Below are positions 19,020 through 28,797 of a DNA stretch of 64,000 nucleotides, in pieces. The position numbers and the translations under genes were made by a program. Origin of the DNA: Duganella radicis. GTDB lineage: Bacteria > Pseudomonadota > Gammaproteobacteria > Burkholderiales > Burkholderiaceae_D. The notes beneath the pieces were generated by a model. It saw only the letters and a list, made by a program, of their open reading frames with translations, was not told the origin of the DNA and made no database searches. Numbering within the stretch: the stretch's first letter is position 1; each line of letters opens with the position of its first letter. The stretch lies in the NCBI RefSeq assembly GCF_009720825.1, contig NZ_WNKY01000002.1, forward strand, positions 248,001 through 312,000. The letters are read 5' to 3'.

Positions 19020-21167
19020 ATGCGTTTTTTTCTTCCCGCGGCCCTGGCGGCGCTACTGCTGTCGCTCGCATCGACAGTATTTGCGGCCGATGAAGACGGC
19101 TATGACCTGTGGCTGCGCTACCGGCCGCTGAGCGGCACGGCGCAAACCGCAGTCAAAGCGCAGGCACGCGGCATCGTGTTGCCCGGCGCCGCAACGCCGA
19201 CCACCAATGCCGCGCTGGCCGAACTTCAGCGCGGCCTGGCCGGCATGCTGGGCAAAGCCCCCGCGCCTGAGGCGCGCATCGCCGACGGCAGCCTGCTGCT
19301 CGCCACGCCGACCCGCCTGCCAGCGCTGACCGCGTCCGACGCCGCACTGCGCGCCGACCTGGCCGCACTGGGAGAAGAAGGCTATCTGCTGCGCGCCACA
19401 CGCGTGCTAGGCCACAAAGTCACCCTCATCGCCGCCAACAGCGATATCGGCCTGCTGTACGGCGCCTACGCCTGGCTGCGCGGCGCCGCCATCGGCAGCA
19501 CGGCGTCCGTTAGTTCCGCACCCAAGCTGCAACTGCGTTTGCTGAATCACTGGGATAACCTCGACCGCAGCGTGGAGCGCGGCTACTCCGGCCAGTCGAT
19601 CTGGGACTGGTGGGGCCTGCCGGAGATTAAAGATGCGCGCTACACCGACTACGCCCGCGCCAACGCCTCGCTGGGCATTAACGGCACGGTGCTTAACAAC
19701 GTCAACTCCAAGCCGGAAGTCCTGACCGCGTCCTTCATCGCCAAGACCGCCGCTGTGGCGGACATCCTGCGCCCTTATGGCATCAAGGTCTACCTGTCGG
19801 CGCGCTTCTCGACGCCGCTGGAACTGCACGAAACCAGCACCGCCGACCCGCTGGCGCCGGAAGTGCGGCAATGGTGGAAGAACAAGGCCGACGAAATTTA
19901 CAAGGCCATCCCCGACTTCGGCGGCTTCCTGGTCAAGGCTAATTCCGAAGGCCAGCCCGGCCCGCAGGACTACCACCGCACCCATGCCGACGGCGCCAAT
20001 ATGCTGGCCGCCGCCGTCGCGCCCCACAAAGGCATCGTCATGTGGCGCGCCTTCGTCTACGCGCCCAAAGGCGCTCACCTTGACGAAGACCGCGCCAAGC
20101 AGGCCTACGAAGAATTCAAGCCACTGGACGGCCAGTTCGCCGCCAACGTGCTGGTACAGGTGAAGAACGGCGCCATCGACTTCCAGCCGCGCGAGCCGTT
20201 CCACCCGCTGTTCGGCGCCATGCCAAAAACGCCGCTGATGATGGAATTCCAGATCACCAAGGAGTACCTGGGCTACTCGACCGACCTGGCCTACCTCGGC
20301 ACCATGTACGAAGAGACGCTGGAATCGGACACCCGCACTGGCCAAGGCGCCGGCAAGACCGTGGCCCAGACCCTGAGCGGCATGGCCGGCGTGGCCAACA
20401 TCGGCAGCGACCGTAACTGGTCCGGCTCCCACTTCGACCAGGCCAACTGGTACGCCTACGGCAAGCTGGCATGGAACCCGCAAGCCAAGGCCAAAGACAT
20501 CGCCGCCGAATGGGCCGCCCTCACCTTCGGCCCGGACCAGCGCGTGGTCAGGCCCATCGTCGATATCATGATGGTGTCGCGCGAAGCGGTGGTGGATTAC
20601 ATGACGCCTCTCGGCCTGCATCACATGATGGGCACCAGCCACCATCACGGCCCGGCGCCGTGGGTGGACAATCTTGAGCGCCCGGACTGGAACCCGGTCT
20701 ACTATCACCGCGCGGACCGCAACGGTATCGGCTTCAATCGCACCGCCAGCGGCAGCAACGCGCTGTCCCAGTACGCGCCGGAGATCGCGCGCCAGTATGC
20801 CGATCCGCGCACCACGCCGGAACAGCTGCTGCTGTGGTTCCACCACCTGCCATGGGACTACGCCATGCCGTCCGGCCGCACGCTGTGGGCCGAGCTGTTG
20901 GCCCGTTACGACAGGGGCGTGGCCGAGACCAAAGCCATGCAAGCCCGCTGGTCCGCGCTCAAGCCATTGATCGACGCGCGCCGCTACGCCGAAGTCGACC
21001 AGCGCCTGACACGCCAGGTCAATAACGCCATTTTGTGGCGCGATGCCTGCATCGCCTACTTCCAGTCGGTGTCCGGCCTGCCGCTGCCGCCCGGCGTGCA
21101 AGCGCCCGCCCATCCGCTGGAATACTATCAATCCTTGCGTTATCCCTATGCGCCGGGTCGTGGTTAA
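19020..21167 (+). CDS. aguA: GH67 alpha-glucuronidase
   Basis: A 715-residue family 67 glycoside hydrolase with a Sec signal peptide ending STVFAAD. Conserved GH67 segments include YGAYAWLRG, the NHWDNLDRSVERGYSG block, GINGTVLNNVN, DYHRTHADGANM and HPLFGAMPKTPLMMEFQITK (read across about 395-420). GH67 enzymes remove methylglucuronic acid from the non-reducing end of xylo-oligosaccharides, complementing the GH115 enzyme. It ends 56 bases before the LacI gene and may be co-transcribed with it. Confidence 0.95.
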   Translation: MRFFLPAALAALLLSLASTVFAADEDGYDLWLRYRPLSGTAQTAVKAQARGIVLPGAATPTTNAALAELQRGLAGMLGKAPAPEARIADGSLLLATPTRLPALTASDAALRADLAALGEEGYLLRATRVLGHKVTLIAANSDIGLLYGAYAWLRGAAIGSTASVSSAPKLQLRLLNHWDNLDRSVERGYSGQSIWDWWGLPEIKDARYTDYARANASLGINGTVLNNVNSKPEVLTASFIAKTAAVADILRPYGIKVYLSARFSTPLELHETSTADPLAPEVRQWWKNKADEIYKAIPDFGGFLVKANSEGQPGPQDYHRTHADGANMLAAAVAPHKGIVMWRAFVYAPKGAHLDEDRAKQAYEEFKPLDGQFAANVLVQVKNGAIDFQPREPFHPLFGAMPKTPLMMEFQITKEYLGYSTDLAYLGTMYEETLESDTRTGQGAGKTVAQTLSGMAGVANIGSDRNWSGSHFDQANWYAYGKLAWNPQAKAKDIAAEWAALTFGPDQRVVRPIVDIMMVSREAVVDYMTPLGLHHMMGTSHHHGPAPWVDNLERPDWNPVYYHRADRNGIGFNRTASGSNALSQYAPEIARQYADPRTTPEQLLLWFHHLPWDYAMPSGRTLWAELLARYDRGVAETKAMQARWSALKPLIDARRYAEVDQRLTRQVNNAILWRDACIAYFQSVSGLPLPPGVQAPAHPLEYYQSLRYPYAPGRG

Positions 21168-21223
21168 GCCCCGCTTGTGGTAAAGTCCGGGACTTAACCT
21201 AGCTTTATACTAATTGAGGACAG

Positions 21224-22309
21224 ATGACAAAAACTAAGGTGAAACCGGCGCCCGTACCGGCCGTGCAGAGCCGCTCGCAGGCCCCCACCATGGCCGATGT
21301 GGCCAAGCTGGCTGGCGTATCCCCGATGACGGTGTCGCGCGTGATGAACGGCGATACCAACGTCCGCGAAAAAACCCGCAACCGCGTCGATGCGGCTGTT
21401 GCTGCCCTCAACTACGTTCCCAACCAGGCGGCGCGCCGCCTCGCCGGCTCGCGCCCGATCCGCGTCGGCTTCCTGTATTCGAATCCAAGCGCGGGCTACC
21501 TGAGCGAATTCCTGGTCGGCCTGCTGAACCAGGCCAGCCCGAATAATGTGCAGTTGGTGGTGGAAAAATGCGAAGCCGATGAACACGGCGTCGAACAGGC
21601 GCGCCGCCTGATCGCCAACGGCGTGGACGGCATCATCCTGCCACCGCCATTGTGCGACGTGCGCGATCTGATCGACCTGATCGCCGCTTCCGGCACGCCG
21701 GCCATCACCGTGGCTTGCGGCCAGCCCGACCCGCGCGTCGGCGGCGTCAGCATCGACGACTACGAAGCCGCCTACGCCATGACCAGCCACCTGATCGCGC
21801 TGGGCCACCAGCGCATCGGCTTCGTCATCGGCCATCCGAACCAGAGCGCCAGCGCGCGCCGCCTGGCCGGCTTCAAGGCCGCCATCGCGGAGAAAAACGC
21901 GCAGAAAGCCAAAGAGCTGATTGTGCAAGGCCTGTTCACCTACCGCTCCGGCCTGGATGCGGCCGAACAGCTACTGGGCCTTGAACAGCGCCCGACCGCC
22001 GTCTTTGCCAGCAACGACGACATGGCCGCCGCCGTGGTGGCGATCGCACACCGCCTCGGCCTGGACGTGCCAGGCGACCTGACCGTGGCTGGCTTCGACG
22101 ATACCGCGCTCGCCACCACCATCTGGCCCGAGCTGACCACCGTGCGCCAGCCGATTGCCGACATGGCGGAAAAGGCCGTGCAGATCCTGGTGCGCCTGAT
22201 CCGCGCCCAGCGCAACGGCACGCCGGAAGAAACTGAACACGTCGTTATCGAGCACGCACTGATACGCCGCCAGTCCGATGCCGCACCACGTTTGCGGCCC
22301 AAACACTAA
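21224..22309 (+). CDS. LacI-family transcriptional regulator
   Basis: A 361-residue regulator. A LacI helix-turn-helix is at about 24-50 (MADVAKLAGVSPMTVSRVMN) and the hinge helix at about 68-80 (NQAARRLAGSR). A periplasmic-binding-like sensor domain with DYEAAYAMTSHLIALGH and the late VAGFDDTALATTIWPELTTV follows. It sits directly after GH67, so xylose, xylo-oligosaccharide or glucuronate are candidate inducers. The palindromes at 12041, 18962 and 18990 are plausible targets. A near-palindrome TTAAGTCCCGGACTTTA (minus sense, 21181-21197) just upstream of the gene could be an autoregulatory site. Confidence 0.92.
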   Translation: MTKTKVKPAPVPAVQSRSQAPTMADVAKLAGVSPMTVSRVMNGDTNVREKTRNRVDAAVAALNYVPNQAARRLAGSRPIRVGFLYSNPSAGYLSEFLVGLLNQASPNNVQLVVEKCEADEHGVEQARRLIANGVDGIILPPPLCDVRDLIDLIAASGTPAITVACGQPDPRVGGVSIDDYEAAYAMTSHLIALGHQRIGFVIGHPNQSASARRLAGFKAAIAEKNAQKAKELIVQGLFTYRSGLDAAEQLLGLEQRPTAVFASNDDMAAAVVAIAHRLGLDVPGDLTVAGFDDTALATTIWPELTTVRQPIADMAEKAVQILVRLIRAQRNGTPEETEHVVIEHALIRRQSDAAPRLRPKH

Positions 22310-22324
22310 AACCATATCGAGACA

Positions 22325-23860
22325 ATGAACAAACTCCATGTGCTGTTGATCGCCGCTAGTGTAATTTCCTCTTCCACCTACGCCGCCGCCAGCAGCACAC
22401 CGCGCGCCACCACCGCCAGCGGTGCGGTGACGGGCGTGCAGGAGGCCTCGGGCGTGAAGTCGTTCAAGGGTATTCCCTATGCGGCGGCACCAGTCGGCAA
22501 GCTGCGCTGGGCGGCACCGCAACCTGCGGCCAAGTGGAAAAGCACGCGCAAAGCCGATCATTTCGCCGCGCGCTGCATGCAGCTGCCGCTGTTCAGCGAC
22601 ATGGTGTTCCGTGCCGACGGCGTGAGCGAGGACTGCCTGTACCTCAACGTCTGGACCCCGGCCAAATCGGCCAGGGAAAAGCTGCCGGTGCTGGTGTACT
22701 TCTACGGCGGCGGCTTTGCTGCGGGCGACGGCTCGGAGCCGCGCTACGACGGCGAGAGCATGGCGGCCAAGGGCATTGTCACGCTGACCGTCAACTATCG
22801 CCTGAACATCTTCGGCTTTTTGGCGCATCCCGAACTGACCAAAGAATCGCCGCATCACGCCTCCGGCAACTACGGTCTGATGGACCAGGCGGCGGCGCTG
22901 CAATGGGTGAAGAAGAATATCGCGGCTTTTGGCGGCGATCCCGCACGCGTAACCATCGCCGGCGAATCGGCCGGTTCGTTCTCGGTCAGTGCGCAGATGA
23001 TCAATCCTCAGGCCAGGGGCTTGATCGCCGGCGCCATCGGCGAAAGCGGTTCCCTGCTCAGCGCCATGGGCCTGGCTCCGCTCAGCTTTGCCGAGCAGGT
23101 TGGCGCCGCCTTTGCCAAAGACGCCGGCGCGCCGACACTGGCCGAACTGCGCACCATGCCGGCACAGCAGCTGCTGGACACCACCAAAAAGCCGGGCACC
23201 TGGTTCTCCGCCATCGAAGATGGCTATGTGATTCCGCGTTCGCCAGCCATCATGTACGCCGCCGGCGAGCAGGCCAAAGTGCCTTTGCTGGCGGGCTGGA
23301 ACTCGTATGAAGGGCACTACAAACAAATCCTCGGCGACGCCGAGCCAACCGCCGAAAACTTCGCCGCCGCGCTGCAAAAGCTGTACGGCGACCAGGCCGC
23401 CGCCGCGCAGCAAGCCTACAGCGGCGACGTGAAGCAGGCCGCGACCGAGCTGGCGAGCGACCGCTTCATCGGCTACGGCACCTGGAAGTGGATCGACACC
23501 CACGCGCGCACCAGCGGCAAGCCGACCTACCGTTATTACTACACCCGTCCGCGTCCGGGCCAGGAAGGCGCCGGCCACTCGGTGGAGATCGAATACGCCA
23601 TGGGCAACCTGGCCGGAAATAAAGTCTATGCCTGGACCGACGAGGACCGCGCGCTGTCGGCGCAAATGCAGGAATACTTCGCCAACTTCATCAAGACCGG
23701 CAATCCTAACGGCGCCGGTTTGCCGGAATGGCCGCAAGCCAGCGCCGGTGCGGGTTCGCGCCTGATGAAACTGGACGTGCCATCCACCGCCGTCACCGCC
23801 ACGGACGACGCGCACTACCGGTTCCAGGAAGAGTTCCACGCCGCCAAAGCCAAGCGCTGA
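22325..23860 (+). CDS. Exported type-B carboxylesterase
   Basis: A 511-residue carboxylesterase with a Sec signal peptide ending STYAAAS. The nucleophile is S216 in IAGESAGSFS, the oxyanion GGG is at 128-130 (YGGGFAAG), and EDCLYLNVW at 102-110 is the family signature. The catalytic histidine lies in the GAGHSVEIEYAMG stretch. It follows the LacI gene by 15 bases and so may belong to the xylan cluster, where de-esterification of feruloyl or acetyl groups is possible, but the substrate is not identified. Confidence 0.88.
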   Translation: MNKLHVLLIAASVISSSTYAAASSTPRATTASGAVTGVQEASGVKSFKGIPYAAAPVGKLRWAAPQPAAKWKSTRKADHFAARCMQLPLFSDMVFRADGVSEDCLYLNVWTPAKSAREKLPVLVYFYGGGFAAGDGSEPRYDGESMAAKGIVTLTVNYRLNIFGFLAHPELTKESPHHASGNYGLMDQAAALQWVKKNIAAFGGDPARVTIAGESAGSFSVSAQMINPQARGLIAGAIGESGSLLSAMGLAPLSFAEQVGAAFAKDAGAPTLAELRTMPAQQLLDTTKKPGTWFSAIEDGYVIPRSPAIMYAAGEQAKVPLLAGWNSYEGHYKQILGDAEPTAENFAAALQKLYGDQAAAAQQAYSGDVKQAATELASDRFIGYGTWKWIDTHARTSGKPTYRYYYTRPRPGQEGAGHSVEIEYAMGNLAGNKVYAWTDEDRALSAQMQEYFANFIKTGNPNGAGLPEWPQASAGAGSRLMKLDVPSTAVTATDDAHYRFQEEFHAAKAKR

Positions 23861-23888
23861 AACCAGTTTAATTTTGGGTTTGTATATT

Positions 23889-23929
23889 ATTGTATCGGCA
23901 GGTAGTCGTATGAAAACCTGCTATACAAT
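23889..23929 (+). promoter_or_regulatory. Stem-loop in the leader of the M1 peptidase gene
   Basis: ATTGTATCGGCAGGT (23889-23903) pairs with ACCTGCTATACAAT (23916-23929) with one bulged base and a short loop. No T-tract follows, so it is not an intrinsic terminator. It lies 29 bases before the ATG at 23959 and could be an operator or leader hairpin; TGCTATACAAT also reads as an extended -10 box. Confidence 0.4.
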
Positions 23930-23958
23930 TTATCCTCTTATCCAGAGGAACCCACTAC

Positions 23959-26304
23959 ATGCGCAAGAAAATCGGCTTACTGGCCATTTGCCTGACGGTG
24001 TCCGCTTACGCAGCGGAGCCTTTCGACGACAAGTTCCGTCAACTCGAAGAGATCCTGCCTACACCTAACGCCTACCGCACCGCCTCCGGTGCGCCGGGTC
24101 ACGCCTACTGGCAACAGCGCGCCGACTACACCATCAGCGCCACGCTGGATGAGACCAGGCGCGCGATCACCGGCAGCGAGCAAATCACCTATCACAATAA
24201 CTCGCCCGATACGCTGAGCTACCTGTGGGTGCAGCTGGACCAGAACATCTACAAGAAAGACTCCGACGCCCGCATGATGCTCACCCAGCCTTCGCGCGAG
24301 GCATGGGCCAAGCCATCGTCGGCGGACGACGGCTACAAGTTCGAAGGCATGCGCGCCATCCTGGCAGGCCGTGAGTTCGACGGCGGTTTCAAGATCAAGA
24401 GCGTCGGCGCTAACGGCCAGGCGCTCAAGCACGTCATCAACCGCACCATGATGCGCATCGACCTGCCGACGCCATTGAAGCCGGGTGAGAAGTTCGTCTT
24501 CAATATCGACTGGTCCTACAACATCAACGAGCAGCAGGTGCTGGGCGGCCGTTCCGGCTACGAGCACTTCGAGGAAGACAAGAACGACTTGTTCGAGATC
24601 GCCCAGTGGTTCCCACGCATGGCGGCCTACTACGACGTCTATGGCTGGCAGCACAAGCAGTTCCTGGGCACCGGCGAGTTCACGCTGGAATTCGGCGACT
24701 ATGATGTGCAGCTGACCGTGCCGGCCGATCACGTGGTGGCGTCCACCGGCGAGCTTCAAAATCCGAACGACGTGCTGACGGCCGCACAGCGCGAGCGTCT
24801 GGCGAAGGCGAAGACCGCCACCTCGCCAGTGGTGATCGTCACGCAGGAGGAAGCTGCGAAGGCCGAGAAATCGCGCAGCACGGCCAGCAAGACCTGGCAC
24901 TTCAAGGCCAGCAACGTGCGCGATTTTGCCTGGGCCTCCAGCCGCAAATTCATCTGGGACGCGCAGGGCTACAAGAAGGATTCCACCGATGTGATGGCGA
25001 TGTCCTACTATCCGAAGGAAGGCAATCCGCTGTGGGGCAAGTACAGCACGCAGGCCATCATCCACACCATCGACAAGTACAACAAGTACAGCTTCGACTA
25101 TCCGTATCCGACCGCGATCTCGGTCAACGGTCCGGTGGGCGGCATGGAGTATCCGATGATCTCCTTTAACGGCCCGCGTCCTTCCAAGGACAAGAAGACC
25201 GGCGCCTTGACCTGGTCGGAGCAGACCAAGTATGGCCTGATCGGCGTGATTATCCACGAGGTGGGCCATAACTACTACCCGATGATCATCAACTCGGACG
25301 AGCGCCAGTGGACCTGGATGGACGAAGGCCTGAACACCTTCGTGCAGTACCTCGCCGAGCAGGAATGGGAAGACAAATACCCGTCGCGCCGCGGCGAGCC
25401 GCGCGCCATTGTCGACTACATGCGCAGCAAGAACCAGGTGCCGATCATGACCAACTCGGAATCACTGGTGCAGGTAGGCCCCAACGCCTACGCCAAACCG
25501 GCCACCGGCTTGAACATCCTGCGCGAGACGATTCTGGGCCGTGAGCTGTTCGACTACGCCTTCCGCGAATACGCGCAACGCTGGAAGTTCAAGCGCCCTA
25601 CGCCAGCGGACTTCTTCCGCACCATGGAAGACGCTTCCGGCACGGACCTCGACTGGTTCTGGCGCGGCTGGTTCTACACCACCGATCCGGTGGACATCAG
25701 CATCGATGGCATCAGCGAATACGGCGTGAATACCAAAGACCCAGAGAAGGAAAAGGCATGGAAGAAGGCGCAGAAGGACGCCGAGCCTGTGTCGCTCTCC
25801 GAGCAGCGCAACAAGGCCCTGCCGAAGCGCGTGGACGCCCATCCGGAGCTGAAGGACTTCTACAACGAGCATGACGAGTTCACCGTCACCAACAAGGACC
25901 GCAACAACTACGCCGAGGCGACCGAGAAGCTGGAGCCGTGGGAGAAGAAGCTGCTGGATCAGGGCAAGCATCTGTACCTGGTGGACTTCTCCAACCTGGG
26001 CGGCATGGTGATGCCGCTGATCCTGGAGATTGAACTCAAGAGCGGCAAGAAGTACATCGAGCGCATTCCGGCTGAAGTATGGCGCTACAACTCGAACAAG
26101 ATCACCAAGTTGATCGTCACCGACGAGCCAATGGTGGGCCTGACCCAGGACCCGTACTGGGAAACCGCCGATATCGACACCTCAAACAACGCGTGGCCGC
26201 GCAAGGTTACCCAGTCCCGCCTCGAACTGTTCAAGACCGAGCGTGACAAGAATAACCTGATGCGCGACTTTAATACGCCATTGAAGAAGGACGAGAAGAA
26301 GTGA
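23959..26304 (+). CDS. M1-family zinc metallopeptidase
   Basis: A 781-residue peptidase with a Sec signal peptide (cleavage near SAYAAEP). The zinc site is H433/E434/H437 (HEVGHN) with the third ligand E456 in MDEGLN, exactly the HExxH-18-E spacing of M1 enzymes. The exopeptidase-like motif GGMEYPMISF is present. Large M1 proteins of this type occur in periplasms next to DUF6702 genes; their substrates are not established. It overlaps the next gene by one base (TGATG). Confidence 0.9.
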   Translation: MRKKIGLLAICLTVSAYAAEPFDDKFRQLEEILPTPNAYRTASGAPGHAYWQQRADYTISATLDETRRAITGSEQITYHNNSPDTLSYLWVQLDQNIYKKDSDARMMLTQPSREAWAKPSSADDGYKFEGMRAILAGREFDGGFKIKSVGANGQALKHVINRTMMRIDLPTPLKPGEKFVFNIDWSYNINEQQVLGGRSGYEHFEEDKNDLFEIAQWFPRMAAYYDVYGWQHKQFLGTGEFTLEFGDYDVQLTVPADHVVASTGELQNPNDVLTAAQRERLAKAKTATSPVVIVTQEEAAKAEKSRSTASKTWHFKASNVRDFAWASSRKFIWDAQGYKKDSTDVMAMSYYPKEGNPLWGKYSTQAIIHTIDKYNKYSFDYPYPTAISVNGPVGGMEYPMISFNGPRPSKDKKTGALTWSEQTKYGLIGVIIHEVGHNYYPMIINSDERQWTWMDEGLNTFVQYLAEQEWEDKYPSRRGEPRAIVDYMRSKNQVPIMTNSESLVQVGPNAYAKPATGLNILRETILGRELFDYAFREYAQRWKFKRPTPADFFRTMEDASGTDLDWFWRGWFYTTDPVDISIDGISEYGVNTKDPEKEKAWKKAQKDAEPVSLSEQRNKALPKRVDAHPELKDFYNEHDEFTVTNKDRNNYAEATEKLEPWEKKLLDQGKHLYLVDFSNLGGMVMPLILEIELKSGKKYIERIPAEVWRYNSNKITKLIVTDEPMVGLTQDPYWETADIDTSNNAWPRKVTQSRLELFKTERDKNNLMRDFNTPLKKDEKK

Positions 26305-26783
26305 TGTACCGGCTTGTTCTGGCTGTGCTGCTGGCCTGCGCCGGCAGCGCCTGCGCCCACAACTTCCACACGGGCATGGCGGACATCAGCTACAACGAGC
26401 GCACCGGCGGCACCGAGATCGTGCACACCTACACGGCGCACGATCTCACCTCGCTGCTGGCCAATCTCTATGGCCGCCAGTTCGATCTTGGCCGCGCCGA
26501 CAGCGAAGCGCCGCTGCGCCGCTATGTGGAAAAACAGTTCACCATCACCGCTCCGGACGGCGCGCGCCTGCCCTTGCAATGGGTGGGCATGAAGGTGGAC
26601 GCCGACAGCGTGGTCATTTTCCAGGAAATGCCAAGTGTAAAACTGACAAAAGGCAGCCGCATACACAATGCTTTGCTGATAGACTTCCTGCCGTCGCAAA
26701 AGAACACGCTGAACCTGCAAACCGATGGCACCACCAAAACCCTGTTGTTCGATCAAGACCACATCGATCAAATCGCCCCTTAA
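26304..26783 (+). CDS. DUF6702-family exported protein
   Basis: A 159-residue protein with a Sec signal peptide ending AGSACAH. The start is the ATG at 26304 overlapping the peptidase stop; a GTG one codon upstream is also open. The mature part resembles DUF6702 proteins (NFHTGMADISYNERTGG near the N-terminus, then an all-beta region). Function is unknown, but M1 peptidase-DUF6702 gene pairs recur, so the two probably act together at the membrane or in the periplasm. Confidence 0.75.
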   Translation: MYRLVLAVLLACAGSACAHNFHTGMADISYNERTGGTEIVHTYTAHDLTSLLANLYGRQFDLGRADSEAPLRRYVEKQFTITAPDGARLPLQWVGMKVDADSVVIFQEMPSVKLTKGSRIHNALLIDFLPSQKNTLNLQTDGTTKTLLFDQDHIDQIAP

Positions 26784-28797
26784 GTACGCGCTGCTGTTGG
26801 CTTTAGGTTCCGCGCAAGCGGACGACCAGATCCTGCAAAGGGTGCTGGTGGACGGCTCGCGCACCAATCAGCTGGGTGTGGCCGATGCGGCCAGCGCCGG
26901 CACCGTCACGCAAGAGGAGCTGGCGGCGCGCACCGTGTATCGTCCGGGCGAGATGCTGGAGGCGGTGCCGGGGCTGGTGGTCAGCCAGCATAGCGGCGAA
27001 GGCAAGGCCAATCAGTTCTATCTACGCGGCTTCAATCTGGATCATGGCACCGACCTGCGCACCACGGTGGACGGCATGCCGGTCAACCAGCGCAGCCACG
27101 CGCATGGACAGGGCTGGACCGATCTGAATTTCCTGATACCTGAACTGGCGGTGCGACTCGATTACAAGAAAGGCCCCTACTCCGCCGAGGAAGGCGACTT
27201 TGCCTCGGCCGGCACGGCTTCCGTGGTGTATGCGAACCGCCTGCTGCAAGGCGTGGCCAGCGTCTCCGCGGGCCAGAACGGCTACGGCCGCGCGCTGGTC
27301 GCCAATTCAGTCGATGCCGGCAACGGCAGCCTGCTGTACGCTGTCGAAGCGATGCACAACGACGGCCCTTTCACACGCCCGGACGATTATCAGAAACTGA
27401 ACGCGGTGCTGCGCTACAGCGAAGGCTACGCCAACAACGGCTTCAATGTCAGCCTGATGGTCTACAAGGCCGACTGGAACTCCACCGACCAGATTCCGCT
27501 GCGCGCGGTGCAGGACGGCCAGATCGGCCGCAACGACACCATCGACAATACCGACGGCGGCAAGGCCCACCGTTACAGCCTGTCCGGGACCTGGCGGCGC
27601 ACGGCGGAGGATAGCGCGTCGAGGGTGAATGCCTACATCATCGCCAACCAGCTGGACCTGTGGTCCAACTTCACCTACTTCATGGAAGATCCGGTGCATG
27701 GCGACCAGTTTGCGCAGCCGGACAAGCGCGTCACCAGTGGCCTGAATGCCTCGCACAGCTGGCATCATCACACCGGGACCGGCAATAGCGAAACCACGGT
27801 CGGCGTGCAACTTCAGAACGACAATATCTTCAACGGCTTGTACAACACGCAGGCGCGCAAGACGCTGTCGGTGACGCGGCAGGATCACATTGTTGAATCC
27901 AGCGCCGGGCTTTTCCTGGAAAACAATACCCGCTGGGATGATGCTTTCCGCACCGTGGTCGGCGCGCGTTTCGACAGCTATCGTTTTAATGTGCAGAGCG
28001 ATCTTGCGGCCAATTCGGGCAAGGCTTACGACCATCTGGTCAGCCCGAGTCTGAGCCTGATCTACGGGCCATGGCGCACGGCCGAGGTGTACGCCAATTT
28101 CGGCAGCGGCTTCCATAGCAACGATGCGCGCGGCACGACCATTACCATTGATCCCAAGACCGGGCTGGCAGCCGACAAGGTGACGCCGCTGGTGCGTTCG
28201 CGCGGCATGGAGCTGGGCGCGCGCAGTTCGTGGCTGCCCGGCTTGCAGACGTCGCTGTCGGTGTACCGGCTGGATTTCGATTCGGAGCTGGTCTACATCG
28301 GCGATGCCGGCGCCACCGAGGCTGGCCCGCCCAGCCGGCGTTATGGCGTAGAGTTCTCCAACTACTACAAACCGCTGAAATGGCTGTCGGTCGATCTGGA
28401 CCTGGCGTATGCGCGGGCGCGTTCGCGCGGCTATCAGGAGGTGGGCAGCTACATCCCGGGCGCGATCGAGGGCACCGGCCAGCTAGCACTGACGGCGGAC
28501 GATGGCGGACCGTATTCCGCCTCGCTCAAGCTGCGCTATTTCGGTCCGCGTCCACTGATCGAAGATAACAGCGTGCGCTCCAGGTCGAGCATGACGCTGA
28601 ACGGGCGTTTCGGCTGGAAGATCAGGAAGGATCTGGCGCTGGAGCTGGAGGCCTTCAATATCACCAACCGCCGCGATTCAGCCATCGACTACTACTATGA
28701 ATCGCAGTTGAAGGGTGAAGTGGCGGCCGTCGCCGACATCCACTTTCACCCTATCGAATCGCGCTCGCTGCGGGCGACGCTGGTCAAAAACTTTTAA
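26725..28797 (+). CDS. TonB-dependent outer-membrane receptor
   Basis: Up to 690 residues: a plug domain (RPGEMLEAVPGLVVSQHSGE, FYLRGFNLDHGTDL) and a C-terminal 22-strand barrel that ends in a C-terminal phenylalanine (LVKNF). The start is uncertain: the ATG at 26725 overlaps the previous gene by 59 bases and has no clear ribosome binding site, but it gives a plausible signal peptide (SPLKYALLLALGSAQA). It completes a peptidase-DUF6702-receptor operon. The ligand is unknown; the HGTDLRTTVDGMPVN plug type is often found in metal or siderophore receptors. Confidence 0.88.
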   Translation: MAPPKPCCSIKTTSIKSPLKYALLLALGSAQADDQILQRVLVDGSRTNQLGVADAASAGTVTQEELAARTVYRPGEMLEAVPGLVVSQHSGEGKANQFYLRGFNLDHGTDLRTTVDGMPVNQRSHAHGQGWTDLNFLIPELAVRLDYKKGPYSAEEGDFASAGTASVVYANRLLQGVASVSAGQNGYGRALVANSVDAGNGSLLYAVEAMHNDGPFTRPDDYQKLNAVLRYSEGYANNGFNVSLMVYKADWNSTDQIPLRAVQDGQIGRNDTIDNTDGGKAHRYSLSGTWRRTAEDSASRVNAYIIANQLDLWSNFTYFMEDPVHGDQFAQPDKRVTSGLNASHSWHHHTGTGNSETTVGVQLQNDNIFNGLYNTQARKTLSVTRQDHIVESSAGLFLENNTRWDDAFRTVVGARFDSYRFNVQSDLAANSGKAYDHLVSPSLSLIYGPWRTAEVYANFGSGFHSNDARGTTITIDPKTGLAADKVTPLVRSRGMELGARSSWLPGLQTSLSVYRLDFDSELVYIGDAGATEAGPPSRRYGVEFSNYYKPLKWLSVDLDLAYARARSRGYQEVGSYIPGAIEGTGQLALTADDGGPYSASLKLRYFGPRPLIEDNSVRSRSSMTLNGRFGWKIRKDLALELEAFNITNRRDSAIDYYYESQLKGEVAAVADIHFHPIESRSLRATLVKNF

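Noticed and set aside
21971-23839. 622-codon minus-strand frame opposite the type-B carboxylesterase
   Set aside because: Antisense shadow of a clear esterase with intact catalytic motifs.
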